Shown piece by piece: positions 35,317-43,112 of a stretch of DNA of 64,000 nt; the first letter of the stretch is position 1; each line of letters begins with the position of its first letter. Made by a program: the position numbers and the translations under genes. Below the pieces are notes generated by a model. The model was not told the origin of the DNA and did no database searches. It saw only the letters and a program-made list of their open reading frames with translations. The DNA is from JALOLG01 sp963776935 (GTDB taxonomy: Bacteria > Actinomycetota > Acidimicrobiia > Acidimicrobiales > Ilumatobacteraceae): NCBI GenBank assembly GCA_963776935.1, contig CAVZOP010000002.1, forward strand, positions 806,001 through 870,000. The letters run 5' to 3'.

Positions 35317-36279
35317 TCAGCCCTCGAAATGGCTTCGGAGCGCGGTGCGCATCAGTGCCGAGCGCAACTTGGCGCCGAGCGCGTCGAGCTTGCGGAGCTG
35401 ATTCAAGGCTTCGGTCCGCGACTCCGGGTTGCGCTGGCGCAGCTTCGGTGTGATCAGTTGCTCGAAGATCGAGGCCTCCCGCTCGGCGGCCGTGCGCCAT
35501 CCACGGAGGTGACGGGCGTCGATCCCGGCCCGCAGGAACTCGGCGGCGACCTTGGCGATCTCGACGGCGTCGTCGCCGTACAGCATCGTGCCGCCGCTCT
35601 CGCGGCCGGTGACGATGCCGTAGCTCCGCAGCTCCTGCAGCTCCGCCGGCGTGATGCTGGTCATCGCGCACAGCTCGGCGGCCTCGAGCAGCACACCGGG
35701 CAGCAGCTGCGGCGACGTCGTGGACGCCGTTGGGCGATCGGGCCGGCCGTTGGCGGCGCGGGCCGCCTCGACGTCGAGATGGACGCCGGTGTCGACATCA
35801 TCGGGCGCGACCGGTGCGTTGGGGAACGATCGGTTCGCCGCCGGATGGGCGGCGATCGCGGCGGCAGGAACGTCGGCGTCGTGTTCCTGCTCAGGGTCGT
35901 GCCCGAGATCGTTGTGGTGGGACTGGTACTCGCGCCGTTCGGCGTGGGCGTCCGAGGGCGTGTCGTCGCTGGCGCTCAGGTCGGCGAGATCCTCGGGCTT
36001 GGTCATCTCGCCGGACGGATCGATCGCCCCCGAGTCGATCCGATCCTTGATGACCCGCAGCGGGAGGTAGTTCTCGCGCTGCTCGCGCAGGATCACCTTC
36101 AACAACTCGACGTCGGGCTCGTAGAACTTGCGGTATCCCGACGGGGTGCGTTCCGGGGCGATCAAACCTTGGCTCTCGAGGAAACGGATCTTGGAGATCG
36201 TGATGTCGGGGAACTCCTCGAGCAGGAGGCCAAGTACCTCGCCGATCGAGAGGTAGCTCGTGTTCTGGACCTCAGGCAT
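35317..36279 (-). CDS. MerR-family transcriptional regulator (FtsR/Rv1828-like)
   Basis: A 320-residue regulator. The N-terminal MerR helix-turn-helix is YLSIGEVLGLLLEEFPDITISKIRFLESQGL, with the wing ERTPSGYRKFYEPDVELLKVI. A disordered, acidic/histidine-rich linker of about 100 residues separates it from a C-terminal helical domain (ELCAMTSITPAELQELRSYG and on). This layout is that of the garA-linked regulator FtsR, which in corynebacteria activates ftsZ; the linker is longer here. The ATG at 36279 overlaps the 3' end of the FHA gene by eight bases. Confidence 0.88.
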   Translation of the reverse strand: MPEVQNTSYLSIGEVLGLLLEEFPDITISKIRFLESQGLIAPERTPSGYRKFYEPDVELLKVILREQRENYLPLRVIKDRIDSGAIDPSGEMTKPEDLADLSASDDTPSDAHAERREYQSHHNDLGHDPEQEHDADVPAAAIAAHPAANRSFPNAPVAPDDVDTGVHLDVEAARAANGRPDRPTASTTSPQLLPGVLLEAAELCAMTSITPAELQELRSYGIVTGRESGGTMLYGDDAVEIAKVAAEFLRAGIDARHLRGWRTAAEREASIFEQLITPKLRQRNPESRTEALNQLRKLDALGAKLRSALMRTALRSHFEG

Positions 36280-36757
36280 CGGTGCGCTCGAAGTAGACGA
36301 GGCGGAACTTGCCGATCTGCAACTCGTCACCGTGGTGCAACACGGTGCGGTCGATCCGTTCCTGGTTGACGTAGGTGCCGTTGAGCGAGCCGCTGTCGGC
36401 GACCTCGTAGCCGTCGTCAGCCCGTCGGATGTCGGCGTGCCGCCGCGACACGGTGATGTCGTCGAGGCTGATCTCGCTGTCGGGATGGCGTCCGAGGCGC
36501 GTCAGGTCGCGCTCGAGCGTGAACCTGGCACCCGCCTGGGGGCCGGCGCGAACGATGAGGACGCCGGTGCCGCGAGGGATCTCGCCGACCGGCACGACGA
36601 CGTCGTCGGCCATCCCGGCGGCCTCCTGCAGCGGGTCGACGGCCGCGAACGTGATGGTGCGGTCGTCGAGGTTGTCGAGCGCCGACCCGCAGCTGGAGCA
36701 GAAGTTGCTGTCGGGTGGGTTGCGGTGGCCGCACTGGTTGCAGAACGTGTACGACAT
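36272..36757 (-). CDS. garA: FHA-domain protein with N-terminal zinc ribbon (GarA-like)
   Basis: A 161-residue protein. Residues 5-26 hold two CxxC pairs (FCNQCGHRNPPDSNFCSSCG), a zinc ribbon absent from mycobacterial GarA. The FHA domain covers about 65-155 with LGRHPDSEISLDDITVSRRHADI and the SLNGTYVNQ motif; these are the phosphothreonine-binding residues. A threonine-bearing stretch (DDRTITF) before the domain could be the phosphorylation switch. In mycobacteria GarA, phosphorylated by PknB/PknG, controls 2-oxoglutarate dehydrogenase and glutamate metabolism. The position between gcvH and merR is the same. The symbol is by homology and synteny. Confidence 0.85.
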   Translation of the reverse strand: MSYTFCNQCGHRNPPDSNFCSSCGSALDNLDDRTITFAAVDPLQEAAGMADDVVVPVGEIPRGTGVLIVRAGPQAGARFTLERDLTRLGRHPDSEISLDDITVSRRHADIRRADDGYEVADSGSLNGTYVNQERIDRTVLHHGDELQIGKFRLVYFERTDA

Positions 36758-36767
36758 GACGCGGCCG

Positions 36768-37149
36768 TCAGCCGTCGATCATCGTGCGGTAGGACGCGTC
36801 GTCGAGGAGCGCCTCGTACTCGGCGTCGTCGCTCAACTCGATGGTGCAGATCCATCCTTCGCCGTAGGGGTCGTCGTTCAGCAGCGCCGGGTTCTCGCCG
36901 AGCGCGTCGTTCACCGCGCTCGATGGTGCCACTGACCGGCGCGTACAGCTCGGACACCGACTTCGTGCTCTCGACCTCACCGATCGTGTCGCCGGCGTGC
37001 ACCACCTCGCCGACGGCCGGCAACTGCACGAACACCACGTCTCCCAGCGCATCCTGGGCGTAGTCGGTGATCCCCACTTTGACCGACCGGTCGTCACGAC
37101 TCGCCCATTCGTGGTCGGACGAGTAGCGGAGCTGGCCGGGGACGTTCAT
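36768..37149 (-). CDS. gcvH: glycine cleavage system H protein, frameshifted as read
   Basis: The two halves of GcvH are in adjacent frames. The first gives MNVPGQLRYSSDHEWA and VGITDYAQDALGDVVFVQLP, then VESTKSVSELYAPVSGTIE, with the lipoylated Lys in ESTKS. The second gives AVNDALGENPALLNDDPYGEGW. Removing one base (G on the plus strand at 36918) joins SGTIE-AVNDALG exactly as in homologues, giving about 126 residues. GcvH shuttles the aminomethyl group among P, T and L proteins. It lies 10 bases upstream of the FHA gene. Confidence 0.9.
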
Positions 37150-37203
37150 TGGTGCAACCGTACTGTTCCTGAGGTAGAGGTCAACAGAGTGCAGGGTGAC
37201 GTC

Positions 37204-37830
37204 TCAGGGACGGTTCGCCGATTGCCTCCCCGCCGTGATGCCGTCACGAATGAGGGGAATATAGGCGATTGCGGTGTAGTAGCTGAGCACGAGTCCGGGG
37301 ATCCCGACGATCCACGACGCGACCATGAACCAGTCGGCTCCCGGGAAGTCGCTGTTGCCCAGCATGAAGCCCGGGAACGCGAACATCAGGAGGAACGTGG
37401 CGGCCTTCCCCAACCACGTCACATCGAACCGGGGCATCTTGTAGACGAGCGTGGCGAAGGCGATCGTGCCACCGACGACGATCTCGCGGACGAGCACCGC
37501 AACCGAGAACCAGAACGGCGCCGACCCGTCGATGATGATCGCGGTGATGCCGACGACGAACAGCAAGCGGTCGACGGTGGGGTCGAACATCTTGCCGAAC
37601 TCGCTGACCTGGCCGAGCCGCCGGGCGAGGTAGCCGTCGACCCAGTCGGTCGCACCGAGACCTCCGAGGAGCCACGCTGCAGCCGCCCGGTTGTCGCGTC
37701 CGAACAGCAGGTACAGGAACAGCGGCAGGCACAGCAGCCGGATGAGGGTGATCAGGTTCGGCACCGTCCACACGTGCCACTCGGTGCCGCCGGCGTCGGC
37801 CGCGGCCGCCGTCGGATCGGTGGTGCTCAC
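37204..37830 (-). CDS. pgsA: CDP-alcohol phosphatidyltransferase (PgsA-type phosphatidylglycerophosphate synthase)
   Basis: A 208-residue membrane enzyme. The CDP-alcohol phosphotransferase motif is complete: DWVDGYLARRLGQVSEFGKM ending in DPTVDR. Five or six membrane spans surround it. WTVPNLITLIRLLCLPLF at the N-terminus is typical of PgsA. The likely reaction is CDP-diacylglycerol plus glycerol-3-phosphate to phosphatidylglycerophosphate; other alcohols remain possible. The GTG at 37830 is preferred because an upstream ATG at 37869 would overlap the divergent dehydrogenase gene. It heads the minus-strand pgsA-gcvH-garA-merR-bfn run. Confidence 0.88.
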   Translation of the reverse strand: MSTTDPTAAAADAGGTEWHVWTVPNLITLIRLLCLPLFLYLLFGRDNRAAAAWLLGGLGATDWVDGYLARRLGQVSEFGKMFDPTVDRLLFVVGITAIIIDGSAPFWFSVAVLVREIVVGGTIAFATLVYKMPRFDVTWLGKAATFLLMFAFPGFMLGNSDFPGADWFMVASWIVGIPGLVLSYYTAIAYIPLIRDGITAGRQSANRP

Positions 37831-37853
37831 CCCCTGGAGCGTAGGGTTCGTCC

Positions 37854-38666
37854 GTGGGCGCCGGCTCATTGCGATCCAGGGTGGTGATGGTCACCGGTGC
37901 AGGTTCCGGGTTGGGCGCCGCGTTCGCCAGGCGGCTCGCCCACGACGAGGCCCGCGTGATCGTGTGTGACGTCGACGAGTCGCGCGCGACGGCCGTCGGG
38001 CTCGAGATCAAGGGCGCCGTCGCGATCTTCGACGTGACGGACTCCGAGGCGGTCGACCGCGAGGTCGACAACGTGATCGAGCGCCACGGCCGGCTCGATG
38101 TGATGATCAACAACGCGGGCATCTCTCCCCCACCCGACCCGGCCAGGTTCGAGCGGGCGGTGAGCAACCAGATGCTCCGCATGGAGGGGCGGATCGACGA
38201 GATGCAGCCGCTCGACGGCCTCGTGAGCCTCACCGACGCCCGGTTCGACAAGATGATCCGCACCCATCTGTACGGGGTGTTCCACGGAACACGAGCCGCA
38301 TTGCGGCACATGACCGCGCAGCGGTCGGGATCGATCATCAACATCTCGTCGATCCTCGGCCTCCACCCGTCGGGGGGACCGCCGGACTACGCAGCTGCCA
38401 AGGCGGGGATCATCGCCCTCACCAAGTCGGCCGCCAGCGAGGTCGCCCACCTCGGGATCCGCGTGAACGCGGTGTGCCCTGGCTACATCGACACGCCACT
38501 GCTCGCTCCGTACGACGCCGACGTGCACAGCGCGATCAAGATGCGGATCGGAATGGGACGACTGGGCACGGCCGACGAGATCGCCGAGCTCGTGCGCTTC
38601 CTCGCCGGACCCGAGAGCAGCTACTCGACGGGCGACGTGTACGCGGCCAGTGGAGGGTACGAGTGA
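37854..38666 (+). CDS. short-chain dehydrogenase/reductase (SDR)
   Basis: A 270-residue classical SDR. The Rossmann motif is VTGAGSGLGAAFARRLA, the NNAG motif is MINNAGISPP, the catalytic Ser is in NISSILGLH and the YxxxK motif is YAAAKAG. An insert after NNAG (residues 80-115) widens the substrate region. An Asp at the end of strand 2 (VCDVDESRA) predicts NAD(H) preference. The substrate is unknown. The stop overlaps the start of the HIT gene. Confidence 0.9.
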   Translation: MGAGSLRSRVVMVTGAGSGLGAAFARRLAHDEARVIVCDVDESRATAVGLEIKGAVAIFDVTDSEAVDREVDNVIERHGRLDVMINNAGISPPPDPARFERAVSNQMLRMEGRIDEMQPLDGLVSLTDARFDKMIRTHLYGVFHGTRAALRHMTAQRSGSIINISSILGLHPSGGPPDYAAAKAGIIALTKSAASEVAHLGIRVNAVCPGYIDTPLLAPYDADVHSAIKMRIGMGRLGTADEIAELVRFLAGPESSYSTGDVYAASGGYE

Positions 38667-39088
38667 CGACGATCTTCTCGCGCATCATCGCCGGTGAGAT
38701 CCCCGGAACGTTCGTCTGGCGCGACGACCGGTGCGTTGCGTTCTTGTCGATCAACCCGCTCGCCCATGGCCACACACTCGTCGTGCCGATCGACGAGATC
38801 GACCACTGGCTCGACGCTCCGCCGGACTTGGCGGCCCACCTCTTCTCGGTCGTGGGCGAGGTCGGGCGCGCCCAGTACGCCGCGTTCGAGTGCGAACGGA
38901 TCGGTGTGATCATTGCCGGCTACGAGGTCGACCATTGCCACATTCACGTCGTGCCCACTACGCGCATGGCTGACCTGGCGTTCGAGAACGCGGCCACCTC
39001 GGTCGATCGTGTCGAGCTCGACAGCGCAGCAGCCGCGATCCGTGCCGAACTGCGCCGCCTCGGTCACGACGCGTTCGTCACCGAGTAA
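38663..39088 (+). CDS. HIT-family protein
   Basis: A 141-residue histidine-triad protein. FSRIIAGEIPGTFVWRDDRC and FLSINPLAHGHTLVVP are the usual HIT N-terminal strands, and VDHCHIHVVP is the catalytic HxHxHxx motif. Members hydrolyse nucleoside phosphoramidates or adenylated compounds. The GTG at 38663 overlaps the SDR stop by four bases and begins VTTIFSRIIAGE, the normal family start; the frame upstream is not coding in character. Confidence 0.93.
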   Translation: MTTIFSRIIAGEIPGTFVWRDDRCVAFLSINPLAHGHTLVVPIDEIDHWLDAPPDLAAHLFSVVGEVGRAQYAAFECERIGVIIAGYEVDHCHIHVVPTTRMADLAFENAATSVDRVELDSAAAAIRAELRRLGHDAFVTE

Positions 39089-39121
39089 GGGCGTCACCCA
39101 GCCGGCGCCTCACTGAGCGGG

Positions 39122-39682
39122 TCACTTCCCGTACGCGTCGAGGAAGCTGTCGATGATGCGGTCGGCGAAGGCGTCGTCGACGGGTGGCTTGCCGGTGAGG
39201 TGAGCGAACAGCAACGGCCCGATGATCGACGCGCATGCCTCCTCGAGGTCGTAGTCGGCGCGCAGGCGGCCCTCGTCGACCCCACGCTGGAGCACGTGCG
39301 CGATCGCCGTCTCCTGACGTTCTTCCAGCTCCTGTTCGATCAGAGCGATCCCGGCCGCGTGCGCCTTGAGCATGAACAGCGCCGGGATGATCCGCGTCCA
39401 CTCGGGGTCGTTGAGGGTCTCGACCATCGAGTGCCCCAGGGCTCGTAGCCCACCTTCGAATCCCAGCTCGTCGGGCGGTGTCTCGATGGCCGGGGCACAC
39501 GTGTGCAGCACCTCGATCAGCACCTCGTCGCGAGACTGCCAGTGCCGGTAGATCGTCGACTTGGCGATCCCCGATCGGGCGACGATGGCGTCGATCGTGA
39601 CCGCCGACGGTCCCCCATCGACCAGCAGGTCGGTCGCCGCCCGGATCACGCCGGTGCGAGTGCGGGCAATGCGTGCGTCCAT
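39122..39682 (-). CDS. TetR-family transcriptional repressor
   Basis: A 186-residue TetR protein. The helix-turn-helix is AVTIDAIVARSGIAKSTIYRHWQSRDEVL, typical of the family; the C-terminal domain is helical and has no recognisable ligand signature. The ATG at 39682 is chosen because the frame upstream loses family character. It diverges from an efflux-type MFS gene across 141 bases that hold a clear palindromic operator, so repression of both genes is likely. Confidence 0.92.
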   Translation of the reverse strand: MDARIARTRTGVIRAATDLLVDGGPSAVTIDAIVARSGIAKSTIYRHWQSRDEVLIEVLHTCAPAIETPPDELGFEGGLRALGHSMVETLNDPEWTRIIPALFMLKAHAAGIALIEQELEERQETAIAHVLQRGVDEGRLRADYDLEEACASIIGPLLFAHLTGKPPVDDAFADRIIDSFLDAYGK

Positions 39683-39749
39683 GTCCGTCTCGGACAGTAG
39701 CCGTGACGATCGTCTCACCGGTGTGGTCTTCACAATGCCTCCACGTAAC

Positions 39750-39770
39750 AGTACGATACCGTTTCGTACT
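39750..39770. promoter_or_regulatory. probable TetR operator
   Basis: AGTACGA (39750-39756) and its perfect inverse TCGTACT (39764-39770) are separated by seven bases, with ACGATACCGTTTCGT inside, a form common for actinobacterial TetR repressors. It lies between the divergent tetR and MFS genes. Confidence 0.65.
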
Positions 39771-39823
39771 AGTTCTTCCTCGACAAGAACTCCCCCACAC
39801 CCCCCAGCGACATCGGAGCCCTC

Positions 39824-41467
39824 GTGAACACCAACAACTCCACGGTCACCGTGATCGGCAATTCGAACGGCGCAGTCGGCGCAGACGGGGCAGACCTCGT
39901 CACCGATCCACGTCGCCAACGTCAGATCCTCATCGCCATGTGCGCCGCTTTGATCGCGGTCGTCGCCTCGGTGTCGGGGCTCAACGTCGCCCAGCAAGAC
40001 CTGGCGCTCGACCTCGGCGCGTCGCAGGGGCAGCTGCTGTGGGTGATCAACGGATACACGATGGCGCTCGCCGCACTCCTCCTGCCGATCGGCGCGATCG
40101 GTGACCGCTGGGGTCGCAAGCCGGTCCTCGTTTCCGGTCTCGTGCTGTTCTCGTTGGCCAACGTGATGGCGGGCCTGGCAACCACCACCGGCATGTTGCT
40201 GATCGCCCGCATCGTGGCCGGGGTGGCGGCGGCGATGATCATGCCGGTCACGTTGTCGGTGATCACGTCGAGCTTCCCAGTCGAGCAGCGCGCCCGCGCC
40301 GTCGGGGTGTGGACCGGTTTCGCCGGTGCCGGCGGGATCCTGGGGCTGTTCGTGTCGTCGTTCCTGATCGACTACTTCACGTGGCCGTGGCTGTTCGCGA
40401 TGCCCGTCCTGTTCGCCGGCGTCTCGCTGGTTCTCACGCTGCGGGTGGTCGGCAACTCACGTGAGAGTCGCCTGGGCCGGTTCGACACGATCGGCTCGGT
40501 GCTGTCGGCGGTGGCGATCGGCAGCCTCGTGCTCGGGATCCACGAAGGTCCCGAGCGTGGTTGGACCGACGGTTTGACGTTGGCCGCGCTGGTTCTCGGA
40601 GCCGTGGCGCTGGCGGGCTTCATCGTGTGGGAGCTGCGGCACGCCCGACCCCTGATCGAGATCCGCCTGTTCGCCGATCGAGCGCTGGCGGCAGGGTCGT
40701 TGACGTTGCTCATCGTGTTCGCCGTGATGTTCGGCCTGTTCCTGGTCCTCGTGCAGTTCCTCCAGGCCGTGCTCGGCTACTCCGCGCTGCGTGCCGCGGC
40801 CGGCCTGCTGCCGATGGCGATGGTGATGATGCCGCTGTCGGCGGTGGCCCCGGTGATCGCCAAACGGTTCGGTACCCGCCTCGTCCTGATGGTCGGCATC
40901 GGACTGTTCGGCGTCGGGACGCTGCTGCTGGCGACGCTGGTGTCGGCCGAGGGTGGCTACTGGTCGGTCATGCCCGGCCTGCTCGTCCTGGCCGTCGGCA
41001 TCGGTCTGGCGATGAGCCCGTCGACGACTGCGATCACCGAGTCGCTGCCGCCGGAGAAGCAGGGGGTCGCCTCGGCGCTCAACGACACGGTCCGCGAGCT
41101 CGGTGGGGCGATCGGGATCGCGCTCCTCGGCTCGATCGTGAACGCTGGCTACCGCTCGAACGTCCACTCGGCGACGGCCGGTCTCCCAACCGATGTCGCC
41201 CGCGACGTCGAGGCCGGCATCGGGTCGGCGTTCGCGAGCACGCCCAGGCTCGGCGACTCGGCGCCCGTGGTGCTCGATGCCGCTCGTGACGCGTTCGTCG
41301 ACGGCTGGCGCGTGTCCATGTGGTTCGGTGCCGCACTCGCAGCTGTGGCGTTCCTCTTCGTCGTCGTGCGCGGCCCACGGTCGGCTGATGCCGAGGCGCC
41401 CGCTACCGCCGATGACGTCGTCGACGCTGAGCCCGAACCGGTGCTGGCCGTCGCCTCGGTCGGCTGA
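39824..41467 (+). CDS. MFS transporter, DHA2 (EmrB/QacA-like) drug efflux family
   Basis: A 547-residue membrane protein with 14 predicted spans. Motif A is GDRWGRKPVLVSGL and motif C is within VLSGLNV-like and GPxLGG-like loops (GAGGILGLFVSSFLI). WVINGYTMALAALLLPIGAIGD is the hallmark early segment of DHA2 carriers. It should export toxic compounds by proton antiport. The divergent TetR gene and the operator fit drug-inducible efflux. A perfect 13-bp hairpin overlaps the stop codon. Confidence 0.92.
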   Translation: MNTNNSTVTVIGNSNGAVGADGADLVTDPRRQRQILIAMCAALIAVVASVSGLNVAQQDLALDLGASQGQLLWVINGYTMALAALLLPIGAIGDRWGRKPVLVSGLVLFSLANVMAGLATTTGMLLIARIVAGVAAAMIMPVTLSVITSSFPVEQRARAVGVWTGFAGAGGILGLFVSSFLIDYFTWPWLFAMPVLFAGVSLVLTLRVVGNSRESRLGRFDTIGSVLSAVAIGSLVLGIHEGPERGWTDGLTLAALVLGAVALAGFIVWELRHARPLIEIRLFADRALAAGSLTLLIVFAVMFGLFLVLVQFLQAVLGYSALRAAAGLLPMAMVMMPLSAVAPVIAKRFGTRLVLMVGIGLFGVGTLLLATLVSAEGGYWSVMPGLLVLAVGIGLAMSPSTTAITESLPPEKQGVASALNDTVRELGGAIGIALLGSIVNAGYRSNVHSATAGLPTDVARDVEAGIGSAFASTPRLGDSAPVVLDAARDAFVDGWRVSMWFGAALAAVAFLFVVVRGPRSADAEAPATADDVVDAEPEPVLAVASVG

Positions 41468-41494
41468 CGGGCCGGAACGAACCGGCCCGTCAGC
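41463..41494. terminator. bidirectional terminator between the efflux gene and the fasciclin gene
   Basis: Perfect 13-bp inverted repeat: GCTGACGGGCCGG (41463-41475) and CCGGCCCGTCAGC (41482-41494), loop of six bases. It includes the TGA stop of the MFS gene and lies 16 bases from the end of the convergent gene. Confidence 0.7.
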
Positions 41495-41510
41495 ACTCCT
41501 ACGACGGACG

Positions 41511-42134
41511 TCAGGGCAGGTCGATCGGTCGCAGCACCCTGTCGATCGCGTGCGCGTACCCGTTGGTGGCGGCCCCACCGACGTTGCCATGCACGACGCT
41601 AGGATCGCGGTCGTCGGTGTCGAGGTCGATCAGGTTGACGGTTCTCGACCACCGACCCGTGACGTCGACCTCGACCGACGATCCTTCGAGCAGAGTGGCG
41701 AGGACGGCTCCGTCAGAGTTCTTCGCGTCGCGGTACGAGATCGACGCGGGCACGATGTGGTACAGCAAGACGTTCCTCACGGTGTCGGTGCCGAGCGAAG
41801 CGACGGCGCCGAACACGTCGGCTTCGGAACGGAACCGCTGGCCCGTGATCTCCTTGACGAGCTCGCGGAACGCCTGATCGTTGGGGAGGAAGACCGTGAG
41901 CTCGGCGTCGGGGTTGCTGGCGGCCTCGACGAGGTCCGGGAACAGTAGGACGGCCTGCGTCACGATGTCGAAGTCCCACGACCGGCGGTCGAACCCGTCG
42001 GCATCGTCCTTGCCCGAGTCCGCCAGGAGGATGTCGGCCAGGGTCTGGTTGTGCGAGGTTTCGTGGGCCGCGGCGGTCGCCGGGCCGATGAAGACGGCGA
42101 CGGCGACGGCTCCGGTGGCGATGAGCTTGCGCAT
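41511..42134 (-). CDS. secreted fasciclin-domain protein
   Basis: A 207-residue exported protein. The signal peptide is MRKLIATGAVAVAVFIGPATAAA. The fasciclin (FAS1) domain has ELTVFLPNDQAFRELV near residue 80, VRNVLLYHIVPASIS (the YH motif) and a C-terminal NGYAHAIDRVLRP block. FAS1 domains mediate adhesion. The ATG at 42134 is chosen because AGGGAG lies seven bases before it, while the ATG 15 bases further upstream lacks a site. A histidine-containing N-terminus (HETSHNQTL) precedes the domain. Confidence 0.9.
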   Translation of the reverse strand: MRKLIATGAVAVAVFIGPATAAAHETSHNQTLADILLADSGKDDADGFDRRSWDFDIVTQAVLLFPDLVEAASNPDAELTVFLPNDQAFRELVKEITGQRFRSEADVFGAVASLGTDTVRNVLLYHIVPASISYRDAKNSDGAVLATLLEGSSVEVDVTGRWSRTVNLIDLDTDDRDPSVVHGNVGGAATNGYAHAIDRVLRPIDLP

Positions 42135-42259
42135 GATGTACTCCCTCATGATCGATGGTGGCGTTCTGCCGGATCGCGGCAGTCACGCGACCTTTCGGCG
42201 CGAACCTCGCCCGCGGATGCACCGGAACCGGACTTTTCAAACGACAAGAGGGTGTCGAT

Positions 42260-42985
42260 CTACACGCCGTCGATCTGTACGCCGTCGATGAGGTGTGGAC
42301 CCTTGTTGCGCACGTTGTTGACCTCGGTCGACACCTTGCGCGTCGTCAGCAGCGTGTCGGGCGCCGGGATCAACAGCTTGCCGAGGGCGGCGATGTCCTC
42401 GTTGTCGGGGTCGAGCCACTCGTCCCAGGCCGAGGCAGGCAGGATCACGGGCATCCGGTCGTGGATCGGCTCCATCGTGCCGTTGGCCGCGGTCGTGACG
42501 ACGGTGGCGCTGTGGAGCCACGGGCTGTCGGGCGCGGCGTTCGGGTCGCGCCATGCCGACCACAGTCCGGCGACGGCCAGCGGCTCACCGTCGAGGCGTT
42601 GGATGAACATCGGCTGCTTGGCCGGCTTGCCCTGCTTGGTGAGCGGGCCGTCCGGCGTGCCGGCGGCCCACTCATAGAAGCCGTCCATCGGGATGATGCA
42701 GCGGTGCTTCTTGAACACGCCCTTGTACGCCGGCTTCGAACCGAGCGTCTCGGCCCTGGCGTTGATCATCTTCTGGCCGATCTTGCGTTCCTTGGCCCAC
42801 ACCGGGATCAGACCCCAGTGGAACACCTGCAGTTGGGGCTTGCCGTCGGGGCCGGCGACCACGGCGTAGATGTCGTTGGTCGGCGCCACGTTGTAGTTCT
42901 CGCCGAGCTTCTCGACGTCCGCCGTGGCGTCGAAGTAGGCGGCGATCTTCTCCGGTGACGACGACGAGACGAACCGGCCACACAT
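42260..42985 (-). CDS. SOS response-associated peptidase (YedK/HMCES family)
   Basis: A 241-residue SRAP protein. It starts MCGRF, where Cys2 becomes the catalytic residue after Met removal; NYNVAPTND, WGLIPVWAK, INARAETL, RCIIPMDGFYEW (catalytic Glu) and EPIHDRMPVIL (His) complete the family pattern. Such proteins form a covalent link to abasic sites in single-stranded DNA and protect them. The ATG at 42985 is fixed by the need for Cys2. The 100-base upstream region separates it from a divergent MFS gene. Confidence 0.95.
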   Translation of the reverse strand: MCGRFVSSSSPEKIAAYFDATADVEKLGENYNVAPTNDIYAVVAGPDGKPQLQVFHWGLIPVWAKERKIGQKMINARAETLGSKPAYKGVFKKHRCIIPMDGFYEWAAGTPDGPLTKQGKPAKQPMFIQRLDGEPLAVAGLWSAWRDPNAAPDSPWLHSATVVTTAANGTMEPIHDRMPVILPASAWDEWLDPDNEDIAALGKLLIPAPDTLLTTRKVSTEVNNVRNKGPHLIDGVQIDGV

Positions 42986-43112
42986 GGAGGTCGACCTTAT
43001 CCGCGGTCCCTGATCCGAGGCCCCCGGTTGGTCCGATCGGTGGTGTTCGTCACGACCGTGGACGCGTAACGGATCATCCGGAACGGCGTCCGCCTTGTTA
43101 CCGTGCGGCCGT

